DNA from: Protea cynaroides
Taxonomy: Eukaryota; Streptophyta; Magnoliopsida; Proteales; Proteaceae
DNA: 64,000 bases
Direction of reading: 5' to 3'
Assembly (NCBI GenBank): GCA_028583415.1
Contig: CM053270.1
Coordinates: 4,118,501-4,182,500 of the forward strand
This document shows positions 34,669 through 45,949 of the stretch, piece after piece. The position numbers and the translations under genes are program-made. How positions within the stretch are numbered: position 1 is the stretch's first letter; each line of letters begins with the position of its first letter. The notes below the pieces were generated by a model, which saw nothing but the letters and a program-made list of their open reading frames with translations, was not told the origin of the DNA and made no database searches.

Positions 34669-37005
34669 TGTAAGACCCGCACTCTTAAAACCTGGTCTAA
34701 ACCTTGGTTTTGTGTCGTGACAGGTCTTCCGATCATCACCGGGCCAGACGGGGCAAGCGGATAACAAACAGGTACAAATTCGGACCAAAGTCGACCAATT
34801 ATACCTGATTTTAGATACCGGTTGATGGTACCGGATGATGGTACCGGTCGACCGGTATGGCCTGCACAGCTATGTGCAGGAATTTGGAAATTGGTCTTTA
34901 CGGGTCCCACTTTCCTGATTTCGAATCCTAGAAGTTTCCTAATCCTAGTAGGGTTACTAAACCCTATTTCTAGCCTATAAATACACCCTTAAGCCTCCTC
35001 AAATCCTTTCCATTGTCTCTCACAAACCCTAGAGAAGAGAAGGAGCTAGGAGGAAGAAGAAGGAGCCGCCATTACCGTTTGACGAAGCTCTCGTTACGCC
35101 TGTCAACGGTAAGTGTTTGAATCCCTCTTCCTACCCTATGATAGTTGTGTGAGTGGATCAATACCATGCAAAGTAGGTATTGATCTAAAACCCTAAATTG
35201 GCCAATAAACCCTAAGTTGCCGTCAAACCCTAGATTTGAGTTTCGAGATGATATTCATCGAAACGAGACTTGAATGAGTTGGGGATAACTCTAACTCAAA
35301 GCCTAGACTTAGAATGGATAGAGGAAACCCTAAAAATCCATGGAGGATGGTCGACGGCAGTCGAAGAACCCATGTATGGTCTTCCGGAGACATACCGGTC
35401 GACTATACCGGTTGCACATAGTGCGACCGGTATGTTGCGACCGCTACCTCTCGGGAGGTTATCTGTGGGGGACCGGCTGACCATACCGGTTGCCAGTCTT
35501 TCCCACAGAGCTGCGACCGGTACATGCCACCGGTCAGCTCTGTGAGGGTAGTTGTGATCTCTGTTGGTTTCCGACCAACATGAAACCCTAAACAATATAT
35601 TCTAATGAAACCCTAATATTAGGTAGGACTTTGTGACTTATCGTTTGGACCTTGCGACGTGGAGCAATTTAACGAACGAGCGTCAGGTAAGGGAATCTGA
35701 CCTAAACCTAATAATTAATGGACAGTAAATCGTTGTTAATCATTGAATATCTATGATGTGATGTTTGTGCATATTCACATGCCATCCTTTACTTCAGTTA
35801 TTATTATTGTTCATGCATTCATAGGATGTGATTGTTAGGCATGTGATTGTTTTCGTTGGTATGTGGAGTGGGGCATGGGCCTGGGATCGCTCTTCACACT
35901 GGCACTTTTTGTAGTATTCTGTCTTAACATGCTTGGTACGGGTGGGGTATCAGGGGAAGATCGTGGTACGGTGGTCTCCGATATTGATGTTGTCCCGACC
36001 ATCGTTGTGTGGTACTGAGGATTCCGAGTCGACGCTGGCTTGTCCACGATGCTTTAGCTCTATCTCTATGCCGTAGGGAGTTATGTTGGGATAGGGTCTA
36101 CCTGCGTATTGTTTCTATCCTAGTGGGTTAGTTGCGGATAGGGTATCAAGGGGAGGTGAGGTATGGTGGTCTCCGACCCAGCCTGTACGCTCTAGCTCTA
36201 TCTCTATGCCATAGACGGCTGTGCTGGGATAGAGCATACATTATTGACATATAGGATTGGTTAGTTGCGAGCCCAGTTTGCGAGCCCCGGCCGATAGGGG
36301 CTTAGGTACCGGTATGGGTAGAGTATCGGGGAGGTGCGGGTATACCTTAGCTCTATCTCTATTCCATGATGGGTGCATGTGGGTTGGTGGTAGTGTGATT
36401 CTTGTGCGACGCCACACACTCGTGTATAGAGGTGCGGGGGCCACCAAACCTTTCTATAGCACATTACAAACTTAAAACCGGACCACAAAGATAAAATGAT
36501 TGTTACTCATGCATAATTTTGTGAAACTGTCTGATTGTCTTACTGAGCTGTGTTGTGAGCTCACCCTTTGTGTACACATTGTTTTAGATGTTGATGCAGG
36601 ATACACTGTAGACGATTATGTGAACGCTCCGGCGTATGGAGGTGTAGCTGCTCTGGATGTACAAGCAGGGGAGGACGAGCATGATGCTTCATGCGAGTGC
36701 CCTTTCTGCGTGTACCTGTGATGGATTTTATTTAGTTGTTTCAGTTATTTTTGTTTGTTATTAAGAAATGTAAAAGATTATTATTTTATTTTTGAATTTG
36801 AATAATGGGATATTTATTTAAATTATCAATAGATACTCAGTTCATTCTATTTAAAGTCTTCCGCTGTATATTTATATTCTGATTGTGGTTATGTGTAATT
36901 GGTTTGTATGGGTGGACACGGCCTATTCGAGATCCTGGTGTGAACCGTTGGTTCAATGGCGGTTCGCTCACACCATTCTGGTTGGATTAGAATTGGGGTG
37001 TGACA
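34669..37005 (+). mobile_element. 3' LTR of chromovirus C
   Basis: This 2337-bp LTR runs from TGTAAGACCCG to GGTGTGACA. It has a TATA box at 34976-34983, accggtcgac-type clusters near 35395-35540, and the conserved short frame at 36500-36721. It is complete, unlike the 5' LTR, and is followed by the right target duplication. Confidence 0.95.
36500..36721 (+). CDS. Conserved short LTR frame, copy in C 3' LTR
   Basis: 73 codons, nearly identical to the 5' LTR copy (28589-28810) and ending ...CECPFCVYL. As it sits in the 3' LTR it would not normally be at the start of element RNA. It is listed for the comparison among copies. Confidence 0.35.
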   Translation: MLLMHNFVKLSDCLTELCCELTLCVHIVLDVDAGYTVDDYVNAPAYGGVAALDVQAGEDEHDASCECPFCVYL

Positions 37006-37766
37006 ATCGCGGTCCACAAGCAGACCACGGTAGCATGCAGACCATACGCATATCTTCCTACCACGATCCACAAGTAGACCTCGGTAGCATAAAGACCATA
37101 CTCGTATATTCCTACCACGGTCCACAAGCAGACCTCGATAGCATGAAGACCATACTCGTATCTTCCTACCGCGGTCCACAAGCGGACCTCGATTGCATGA
37201 AGACCATTCTCGTATCTGCCTACGGCGGTCCACAAGCAGACCTCGGTAGCACGCAAATCATACGCATATCTTCCTACCACGGTCCACAAGTAGACCTCGG
37301 TAGCATGAAGACCATACTCGTATCTTCCTACCGCGGTCCACAAGCAGACCTCGGTCGCATGAAGACCATACTCGTATCTTCCTACCGCGGTCCACAAGCG
37401 GACCTCGGTAGCATGAAGACCATACTCGTATCTGCCTACCGCAGTCCATAAGCAGACCTCGGTAGCACGCAGACCATACGCATATCTTCCTACCACGGTC
37501 CACAAGCAGACCTCGGTAGCATGAAGACCCTACTCATATCTGCCTACTGTGGTCCACAAGCAGACCTCGGTAGCACGCAGACCATATGCATATCTTCCTA
37601 CCACGGTCCACAAGCAGACCTCGGTAGCATGAAGACCATACTCGTATCTGCTTGCCGCGGTCCACAAGAAGACCTCGGAACCATGAAGACCATACTTGTA
37701 TCTGCCTACCGCGGTCCGCAAATAGGCCATGGTAGTATGCAGATCATACTCGTACCTAACATGAAG
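37006..37766 (+). repeat. 54-bp tandem array of element B1, 14 units
   Basis: The phrase ggtccacaag or a close variant recurs every 54 bp, at 37011, 37065, 37119 and so on to 37713, without a single indel. Two unit types alternate: one with gcacgcagaccatacgcata, the other with gcatgaagaccatactcgta. Because 54 is a multiple of three, long frames stay open on both strands; these are repeat artefacts unless shown otherwise. Element C is inserted at its left edge. Confidence 0.95.
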
Positions 37767-38299
37767 ATCATACTAGTATCTTCCTATCTCGGATCACGAG
37801 CGACCTCGATAGTCCGACCGCGACTGACCATCCTAATGATAGTCATTTTGAGGAAGAATCAAGTGTTCTCGACCTGACCAGCAATCAAGCCGACAACACT
37901 TTCGGGCTAGGGGCACCTTGGCCATTTCTCAAAACAGAACCAGCGCTCGGACTGAGCCGCACTCAACATTGTTCGCACTCAGCATTACTTAATTGTCCTC
38001 GGCCTCCTAGAGCGCCGAGCCGACAACACTTCCGTGGTAGGGCAGTCAGAATTGCCTTGGCCATTTTTATTACTTGAGTGAATGTTTATTACTTAAGTGT
38101 TCTCAGCTTACCAGAGGGCCGAGCCGACAACACTTCTGGGGTAACCGCCGAATGGGTAACAAAATCCGAAAAGAAAGAAAGCAGAAAAGGATGAAAAGAA
38201 TATGTTTTATTTACAATGGCCCAAGAAGGGCAGTAGTACAGTTACAATATAAAGAAAAAAAAATTTTAAGTACAAATATACAAGGCGACTCGGAAGTCC
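37767..38299 (+). other. B1 spacer between array and antisense gene
   Basis: Non-coding. The phrase gccgagccgacaacacttcc or similar occurs three times (near 37887, 38014 and 38120) at variable spacing. It should contain the 3' end of the minus-strand gene; an A-rich stretch on the plus strand (38255-38270) could mark its untranslated end. Confidence 0.5.
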
Positions 38300-40878
38300 T
38301 CAGGGAAGGCGCTCCTCGGCGGTCGGGTTTGCGTGACCCTCGATAGGCAGCGGAAGGTCTGGGAGTTCCATGATCGGCGTCTGGGGCACCTCGTACGGAG
38401 AAAGGTCATCCTCTTGCATACGATCAGCTTCAGTAGGGGCCGTCAGCTCCACTCGATCATCCTCGGCCACGACCGGGGTCTCAGTCACCGCTGGCTCATC
38501 CTCAAGCACCTCGGCCATGATCGGGATCTCCGACCAGTTGAAATCAACTCCCTTTTCCACGAGCTGTCCCTTCAGGTATTTTACACCCCTCAAAAAAAAC
38601 CCGTAGACGGCCTCCTCCACGTCCTCCCCATATTGAGGAGACGATCGGTACTAGACTACTGCCCGATCTAAGGCCTCTCGGTGTGTCTCTTCGGCCTTGG
38701 CCAGAGCTTCCTTGGCAGACCTGGCTTCGTCCTCAGACTTCCGGAGCCTCTCCTCCAGGGCCAGCTTCGCCTTCTCCCCAGCCTGCAGATCCTCCTCGGC
38801 TTTTCACCGCTTGTCTTCGGCCGACCGAAGCTTTTCCTCGGACGAATGCACTCTCTTGTGCTCCTCGTCGAGGGCGGCCTCGGCTTTGCCCAGCGAGGCC
38901 CGGAGGGCGACATTCTCAACAACAAGGTCCTTAACCTCCGAGGATTTATTGGTGAGGTTCTCCTCGGTGGCCTTCAAAGCCTCGCGTAGAGAGATCTCCA
39001 GGACCTCCTTCTCATCCAGGTCAACGAAGGTACGGGCAGCTCGTTCGCTGACCTCGACCCGAAGATTGCTCGTCTGCACAAAAAGGAACAGTGTCAATAC
39101 GACAAGCATAGCAACACAAAAAGAGAAAAGTAGAGAATTTCAAACATTACTTGAGAGCACGTGACGAACGCTCGCCTGAAGGCCTCTTCGTTCGTCAAGC
39201 CGGACGTGAAGGCCACGTCGTCCGGGAGGCATGCCTCTGTGACAATGATCCTCGCCGCCCTCGAGCTTTTGAAGACCGAGTCCATCGACTTCAGTCCGAG
39301 CGTAGGAGAGAAGGTGGTCGTCGATGCCTCCAGCTTGTCCTCCCTCTACCGGGGAGCGGGCTCGGCCTCCACCTTAGAGGCTCCGGCAGTCCCGGTCTGA
39401 TCGACCACCTTCGGACCTTGTGTAGTCTTCTTCGCCGAAGGCGCCGTCGCGCCCTGGTTGGCCGACATCGGATTTGTCGCGACCGCCTAGAAGGGCTGGG
39501 CTTCCTTCACAGCCCCTTGGCGAGGCTGGACTTCCTTCGTTGCAGCCGCCGCCGTTATTTTGTCTTGGCGGCCGAGCCTAGGTGCCGGCCTCGTCTTGTA
39601 TATATCGGCCGGGAGTTTCGTGGCCGACTTTATCTTCTTCTTTGGCGGACCCTCTGGCATGGGCCTCTTCCCCTTTGCCTCGGCCGTTGCCCTCAGCTCC
39701 TTGCGAGGAGGCGCACTCGCCAGTTCGCCCGCCGGCTGGACCCCCTTTGCGGCGTCGGCTGTTTGCTTGCGCAGGCCGAGCCACAACGTGATCATCGCCA
39801 AAATTCACTGCAATGAGATAAGAGACGACAATTGGTAACCAAATTGAAATAACAAGTGTGCAGTGTCCAAGTAATAAACTCACCAAGGAGGCCATGCTCG
39901 GCCAACTACATGGGATCCACGAGGTCGGCATAGCGCACCGGCTTCCCAGTCATCATTTTGCGCTGGGCCTGTCTCTCCTCCGTCGTCAGAAAGGGAACTT
40001 TGTTGAACCCCGTGGCATCGACCACCAGCCAAACGTTCGACAGAGGGAGAGCGGGACCGCCTCGGGAGGGCCCACGAAGAAAAATTTGTCCTTCCATCCG
40101 TGGATGGAAGAAGGCTTTTGGGAGATGGCCGGGAGCTTCTTAGCGCTCCTCTGACTAAAAAATACCACCCGGTCATAGAGCGAGACTCGGTCAGACTTGC
40201 CAACTAGAAGAGTGACCGAAACAAGTTCACGGTTGGAGTTTCTCCCAATCGACGGACAAACATGATAGAGGCGTATATGCATCGCCACCCATTCAGAGCT
40301 TGTTGGGAGGGGGTGATGCGGTAGACTTGAAGAATTTCTACTACCAGAGGGTGAAGTGGAAATCGAAGCCTGGACTTTAAGGCGTGCTCGTATACGTAGA
40401 TCTCCAACTTATTCAAGGTACAAGCCCGTTCGTCGGGGGAAGGGAGCCGAACCCAAACGTCCGTCATCGGCTCTATGAGTTGGTATGCCCGGCAGCTCAA
40501 TGACAAAGCCGGTTCAGTCTTAATCTTACTCGACACCCTCCATGCAGGGAGTGTGTCGATAGAAGGGACAGATGGTCGGCCGCCTCTCTGGCGAAAAGCC
40601 CGACGAGCTGAGGTGCCAGCCGGACGACCACGCTCGTCGGCCTCAGAGGAACTCTCCTGGTGTTCCTCCTCTGGAGCCGGATTGGAAGCCACAAGGACAG
40701 CTTGCAAAGATTTTTGGACAATGGCCCCTACTCCGTTTCCTGCCGACTCAGGGGTCTCGGACTCGAACTCCCGACTAACGGAATCTCAAATCCGTCCCGA
40801 AGGTTCAGGAGCAGCGGAGAATCCCCCCATTGAGAAGGATGATGACCTTTTAGAGGAAGAGGTCCAGGATTGGCCCAT
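38300..40878 (-). pseudogene. B1 antisense multi-exon gene (gypsy-associated coiled-coil protein), broken
   Basis: The coding strand is opposite to gag. By comparison with B2 the exons are 40878-39894, 39807-39151 and 39073-38300, with GT-AG introns of 86 and 77 bp. The N-terminal part reads PSVPSIDTLPAWRVSSKI, then LEIYVYEHALKSRLRFPLHP and VVEILQVYRITPSQ. VNLFRSLF and GWYF follow, resembling the plant putative gypsy-type transposon family (Pfam Transposase_28, from memory). The C-terminal half is a coiled coil (EISLREALKATEENL, LGKAEAALDEEHKRVHSSEE). The copy has a CGA-to-TGA stop near 40791, a frameshift near 40200 and a stop after SAEDKR that B2 shares. The function is unknown. Confidence 0.75.
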
Positions 40879-41107
40879 TCTCTCTCACTTTCACTCTACC
40901 GGAGGGTGTAAAACTATTAGAGGAGTGGGAACTAGTAAGCATGAAATGGCAGTAAAAAGGAAGGAAGAGAAGACTTACTGGTTGAAGGCAATGGGACTCT
41001 GAGTGCACGAAAGAAGCTTGAAGACTCGATGAACAGGAAGATCCAATTGCTCTGAGGAAACTCCGATTGCGACTCAACCAAATGGTCGAATGAATGAATC
41101 GAAGGAG

Positions 41108-41115
41108 TATTTATA
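41108..41115 (-). promoter_or_regulatory. TATA box of the B1 antisense gene
   Basis: TATAAATA on the minus strand, in the context cctataaatactcc, lies about 230 bp before the ATG at 40878, with a short leader intron in between. The equivalent in B2 reads TACAAATA (42596-42603). This suggests the antisense gene has its own promoter, separate from the LTR. Confidence 0.65.
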
Positions 41116-41497
41116 GGAGTTGCGATTGAAAACCGTCTCTTTGGGTTCCGACCCCGTGGCTCAGAGCCATTGGTTCACGTCTGCCGCGCCGAACGCGACG
41201 TGACAGTCTGACGTCACGCGCAATGATGGTGCTCCTTCTCGAGATGATCAGATCTGTTATAGCCGTCCGATACGTTCGACCGTTCGAAGACGAGCGGCTG
41301 TCGATACCGCTCCTTCTCTAGGCACACCGCCTTCTGGTGGCCGTCGGATCAGGGTGTCGATCCACGTCAATTGGAAGATCGACGATCGAGCGTAGTTACG
41401 GAACTCGAGTTTAATGCCTCGAGCCCCGTGCCTCCATCAAATGTGCAGACGGTTGGTGACAACCGATCCCACTCATACATGAGTTTCGATCATTAGA

Positions 41498-41501
41498 GGA
41501 C
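41498..41501. other. Junction of B1 interior with B2 3' LTR (GGAC overlap)
   Basis: To the left, the text catgagtttcgatcattaga continues B1 interior, matched in inverse orientation at 42190-42225. To the right, gatgaaagtgtttgagcg is B2 LTR, matched at 49451. The bases GGAC fit both, so two breaks were joined through a 4-bp microhomology. Confidence 0.85.
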
Positions 41502-42079
41502 GATGAAAGTGTTTGAGCGTGCGAGAATGAGAGAGAGATATTGTAAACTAGCAATTTGTGCGTAAGAGATTACCTTGAGGGGTTGCCCTCTACTTATAGA
41601 TTGGGAAGAAGCATGGAGGTACCAGGACTCAGGGAAGTAGATTGCCAATTGGATTGCCACGTGTCGCTCTATGAGACACCTGGGTGGTAGACTCCGAGTA
41701 GGAGTAGGAGACCTTAGCCAAGGAAGCTAGGTCGGTCAGCTCTGGGACTGACACATGTCATTATGTGAGTAATCACGGACCATGATAGTCGGCGTCCTAT
41801 CAGACTGGGAGAAGGACTCCTCAGAGTTAGCATAATCACATTAGGACTCTGATCACCGATAGGGAAACATAGCCGGATAGGACTACGACTCTGAGCGCTA
41901 CCGTAGATAATGGTAACCAGACGGTATAGGGCGAATGCGGCATGCCGGGCGCATGAGAGGCCGAGGGCAAGGTACTGAACACCTCATAAGCCGAGCGTAA
42001 GACACTCCGAGCGGTCGGCTCCGAAGGTGAAGCTTGACACGTGTAAGATTTTAAATGGATGAGATTTTCCCACATAACA
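41502..42079 (-). mobile_element. 3' LTR of B2, truncated
   Basis: On the minus strand it starts TGTTATGTGGG at 42079 and is collinear with the 5' LTR at 49277-50030 until 41498, where the junction cuts it. About 175 bp at the R/U5 end are missing. Confidence 0.9.
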
Positions 42080-42092
42080 GATGCCCCTTGCA
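42080..42092 (-). promoter_or_regulatory. Polypurine tract of B2
   Basis: On the minus strand gcaaggggcatc stands immediately before the LTR start. It resembles the tract of element E (gaggggcatc), in keeping with a Tat-lineage origin of B. Confidence 0.75.
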
Positions 42093-42595
42093 CTGTCGGA
42101 TTCAACGAATTTGATAGTGCAACAAGATTAAAGTGTCCAGAACTTGCGCCGTATGAGGCCGACGACAAAATCGATGGCCGTATAAGCTGCTTCTGAGTGT
42201 CCTCTGATGATCGGAACTCATGTATGAGTGGGAAATGGTTGTCACCAACCGTCTGCACGTTTGATGGAGGCACGGGGCTCGAGGCGTTAAACTCGAGTTC
42301 CGCAACTACGCTCGATCGTCGATCTTCCAATTGACGCGGATCGACACCTTGATCCGACGGCCACCAGGAGGCGGTGTGCCTCGAGAAGGAGCGGTATCAA
42401 CAGTCGCTCGTCTTCGAACTGTCGAACGTATCGGACGGCTATAACAGATCTGATCATCTCGAGAAGGAGCGCTATCATTTCGCGTGACGTCAGACTGTCA
42501 CGTCGCGTCCGGCGCGACAGACGTGAACCAATGGCGCTGAGCCACATGGTCAGAACCCGAAGAGACGGTTTTCAGTCGCAACTCCTACAAATACT
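42093..42595 (+). other. B2 spacer upstream of the antisense gene
   Basis: No gene. Its left part (42190-42310) is the inverse of 41385-41497 and forms the inner end of the large inverted repeat. The right part should be the promoter of the antisense gene, with a decayed TATA box at 42596-42603. Confidence 0.6.
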
Positions 42596-42824
42596 CCTTC
42601 GATTCATTTATTCGACCATTTGGTTGAGTCGCAATCGGAGTTTCCTCAGAGCAGTCGGATCTTCCTGTTCATGGAGTCTTCAAGCTTCTTTCGTGCACTC
42701 GGAGTCCCATTCCCTTCAACCAGTAAGTCTTCTCTTCCTTCCTTTTTACTGTCATTTCATGCTTAGTAGTTCCCACTCCTCTAATAGTTTTACACCCTCC
42801 GGTAGAGTGAAAGTGAGTGAGAGA

Positions 42825-45404
42825 ATGGCCCAATCCCAGACCTCTTCCTCCAAAAGGTCATCATCCTTCTCAATGGAGGGATTCTCCACTGCTCCCAAAC
42901 CTTCGGGACGGATTCGAGATTCCATTAGCTGGGAGTTCGAGTCCAAGACCCCTGAGTCGACAGGAAACGGAGTAGGGGCCATTGTCCAAAAATCTCCGCA
43001 AGCTGTCCTTGTGGCTTCCAATCCAGCTCTAGAGGAGGAACATGAGGAGAGTTCCTCTGAGGCCGACGAGCGTGGTCGTCCGGCTGGCACCTCAGCTTGT
43101 CGGGCTTCTCGCCAGAGAGGTGGCCGACCATCTGTCCCTTCTATCGACACACTCCCTGCATGGAGGGTGCCGAGTAAGATTAGGACTGAACCGGCTTTGT
43201 CATTGATCTGCCGGGCATACCAGCTCGTAGAGCCGATGACGGACGTTCGGGTTCGGTTCCCTTCCCCCGACGAACGGGCTTGTACCATGAATAAGTTGGA
43301 GATCTACGTGTACGAGCACGCCTTAAAGTTCGGGCTGATTTCCACTTCACCCTCTGGTAGTAGAAATTCTTCAAGTCTACCGCATCGCCCCCTCCCAACT
43401 GGCTCCGAATGGGTAGCAATGCATATACGCCTTTATCATGTTTGTCTGCCGACTGGGAGAAACTCCGATCGTGAACTTGTTTCGGTCACTCTTCCAGTTG
43501 GCAAGTTTGACCGAGTCCCACTCTATGATCGGGTGGTATTTTTTTAGTCAGAGGAGCGCTAAGAAGCTCCCGGCCATCTCCCAAAAGCCTTCTTCCATCC
43601 ACGGATGGAAGGATAAATTTTTCTTCGTGGGCCCTCCTGAGGGCGGTCCCGCTCTCCCTCTGTCGAACATTTGGCTGGTGGTCGACGCCACGGGGTTCAA
43701 CAAAGTTCCCTTTCTGACGACGGAGGAGAGACAGGCCCAATGCAAAATGATGACTGGGAAGACGGTGCGCTATGCCGACCTCGCGGATCCCGTGCAGTTG
43801 GCCGAGCACAGCCTCCTTGGTGAGTTTATTACTTGGACACTGCACACTTGTTATTTCAATTTGGTTACCAATTGTCGTCTCTTTTCTCATTGCAGTGAAT
43901 TTTGGCGATGGTCACATTGTGGCTCGGATCCTGCGCAAGCGGACGGCCGACGCCGCGAAGGGGGTCCAGCCGGCGGGCGAACCGGAGAGTGCGCCTCCTC
44001 GCAAGGAGCTGAGGGCGACGGCCGAGGCAAAGGGCAAGGGGCCCATGCTAGAGGGTCCGCCGAAGAAGAAGATAAAGTCGGCCGCGAAACTCTAGGCCGA
44101 TATATACAAGACGAGGCTGACACCTAAGCTCGGCCGCCAAGACAAAATAACGGCGGCGGCTGCGACGAAGGAAGTCCAGCCTCGCCAAGGGGCTGTGAAG
44201 GAAGCCCAGCCCCTCCAGGCGGTCGTGACAAAGCCGACGCCGGCAACCAGGGTGCGATGGTGCCTTCGGCGAAGAAGACTACACAAGCTCCGAAGGTGGT
44301 CTATCTGACCGAGATTGCCGGAGCCTCTAAGGGGGAGGCCGAGCCCGCTCCCCGACAGAGGGAGGACAAGCTGGAGGCATCGACGACCGCCTTCTCTCCT
44401 GCGCTCGGACTGAAGTCGACGGACTCGATCTTCAAAAGCTCGAGGGCGGCGAGGATCATTGTCACAGAGGCACGCCTCCCGGACGACGTGGCCTTCACGT
44501 CCGGCTTAACGAACGAAGAGGCCTTCAGGCGAGCGTTCGTCACGTGCTCTCAGGTAATGTTTGAAATTCTCTTCTTTTCTCTTTTTGTGTTGCTATGCTT
44601 GTCGTATTGACACTGTTCCTTTTTGTGCAGACGAGCAATCTTCGGGTCGAGGTTAGCGAACGAGCTGCCTGCGCCTACGTTGACCTGGATGAGAAGGAGG
44701 TCCTGGAGATCTCTCTACGCGAGGCTCTGAAGGCCACCGAGGAGAACCTCGCCAATAAATCCTCAGAGGTTAAGGACCTTGTTGCGGAGAATGTCACCCT
44801 CCGGACCTCGCTGGGCAAAGCCGAGGCCGCCCTCGACGAGGAGCACAAGAGAGTGCATTCATCCGAGGAAAAGCTTCGGTCGGCCGAAGACAAGCGGTGA
44901 AAAGCCAAGGAGGATCTGCAGGCTGGGGAGAAGGCGAAGCTGGCCCTGGAGGAGAGGCTCCGGAAGTCTGAGGACGAAGCCAGGTCTGCCAAGGAAGCTC
45001 TGGCCAAGGCCGAAGAGACAAACCGAGAGGCCTTAGATCGGGCCGTGGTCGAGTACCGATCGTCTCCTCAATATGGGGAGGACGTGGAGGAGGCCACCTG
45101 CTGGTTTTTCCTGAGGGGTGTAAAATACCTGAAGGGACTGCTCGTGGAAAAGGGAGTTGATTTCAACTGGTCGGAGATCCCGATCATGGCCGAGGTGCTT
45201 GAGGATGAGCCAACGGTGACTGAGACCCCGGTCGTGGCCGAGGATGATCGAGTGGAGCCGACGGCCCCTACTGAAGCTGACCGTATGCAGGAGGATGACC
45301 TTCCTCCATACGAGGTGCCCCAGACGCCGATCATGGAACTCCCAGACCTTCCGCTGCCTACCGAGGGCTACGCAAACCAGACCACCGAGGAGCGCCTTCC
45401 CTGA
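42825..45404 (+). pseudogene. B2 antisense multi-exon gene (gypsy-associated coiled-coil protein)
   Basis: The start is MAQSQTSSSKRSSSFSMEGF at 42825. A leader intron (42723-42805) precedes it; introns at 43820-43895 and 44554-44630 interrupt it. All are GT-AG and 76-83 bp long. Order: Ser-rich N-terminus; PSVPSIDTLPAWRVPSKI; Transposase_28-like block with HALKFGL, VNLFRSLF and GWYFFSQRSAKKLP; KDKFFFVGPP; VDATGFNKVPF. A Lys/Ala/Pro-rich linker follows, then TSNLRVEVSERA and a long coiled coil, ending in an acidic tail with FNWSEIPIMAEVLEDEPTV. Full length would be near 800 residues. Lesions are a 2-bp deletion near 43331, a TAG at 44093, a shift near 44245 and a TGA at 44898-44900 shared with B1. 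It is transcribed against the direction of gag. Confidence 0.8.
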
Positions 45405-45940
45405 GGACTTTCGAGTCGCCTTGTATATATGTACTTAAATTTTTTTTTCTTTATATTGTAACTGTACGACTGCCCTTCTTGGGCCTTTGTATATAAAACA
45501 TATTCTTTTCATCCTTTTCTGCTTTCTTTCTTTTCGGATTTTGTTACCCATTTGGCGGTTACCCCGGAAGTGTTGTTGGCTCGGCCCTCTGGTAAGCCGA
45601 GAACACTTAAGTAATAAACATTCACTCAAGTAATAAAAATGGCCAAGGCATTGCTGACTGCCCTACCACGGAAGTGTTGTCGGCTTGGTGCTCTGGGAGG
45701 CCGAGGACAATTAAGTAATGCTGAGTGCGAACAATGTTGAGTGCGGCTCAGTCTGGGCGCTGGTTCTGTTTCAAGAAATGGCCAAGGTGCCCCTAGCCCG
45801 GAAGTGTTGTCGGCTTGATTGCTGGTCAGGTCAAGAACACTTGATTCTTCCTCAAAATGACTGTCATTAGGATGGTCTGTCGCGGTCGGACTATCGAGGT
45901 CGCTCGTGATCCAAGATAGGAAGATACTGGTATGATCTTC
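45405..45940 (+). other. B2 spacer between antisense gene and array
   Basis: Inverse of 37800-38299 in B1. Non-coding, with three ggaagtgttgt-ggct phrases. An AT-rich segment with tatattgtaactg and tatataaaac (45420-45500) is a plausible 3' end region for the antisense transcript. Confidence 0.5.
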
Positions 45941-45949
45941 ATGCTAGGT

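Noticed and set aside
36885..37505. Open frames of about 190 and 170 codons on both strands
   Set aside because: A 54-bp repeat unit keeps all frames periodic; the plus frame also begins inside the LTR of C. Kept only as a finding about the array.
37006..37766. CRISPR-like regular spacing
   Set aside because: The units are continuous tandem repeats without unique spacers, inside a plant retrotransposon.
38669..39164. Plus-strand open frames opposite the B1 coiled-coil exon
   Set aside because: They are the antisense of a GC-rich coiled-coil coding region; the minus-strand reading has matching frame, introns and a homologous copy in B2.
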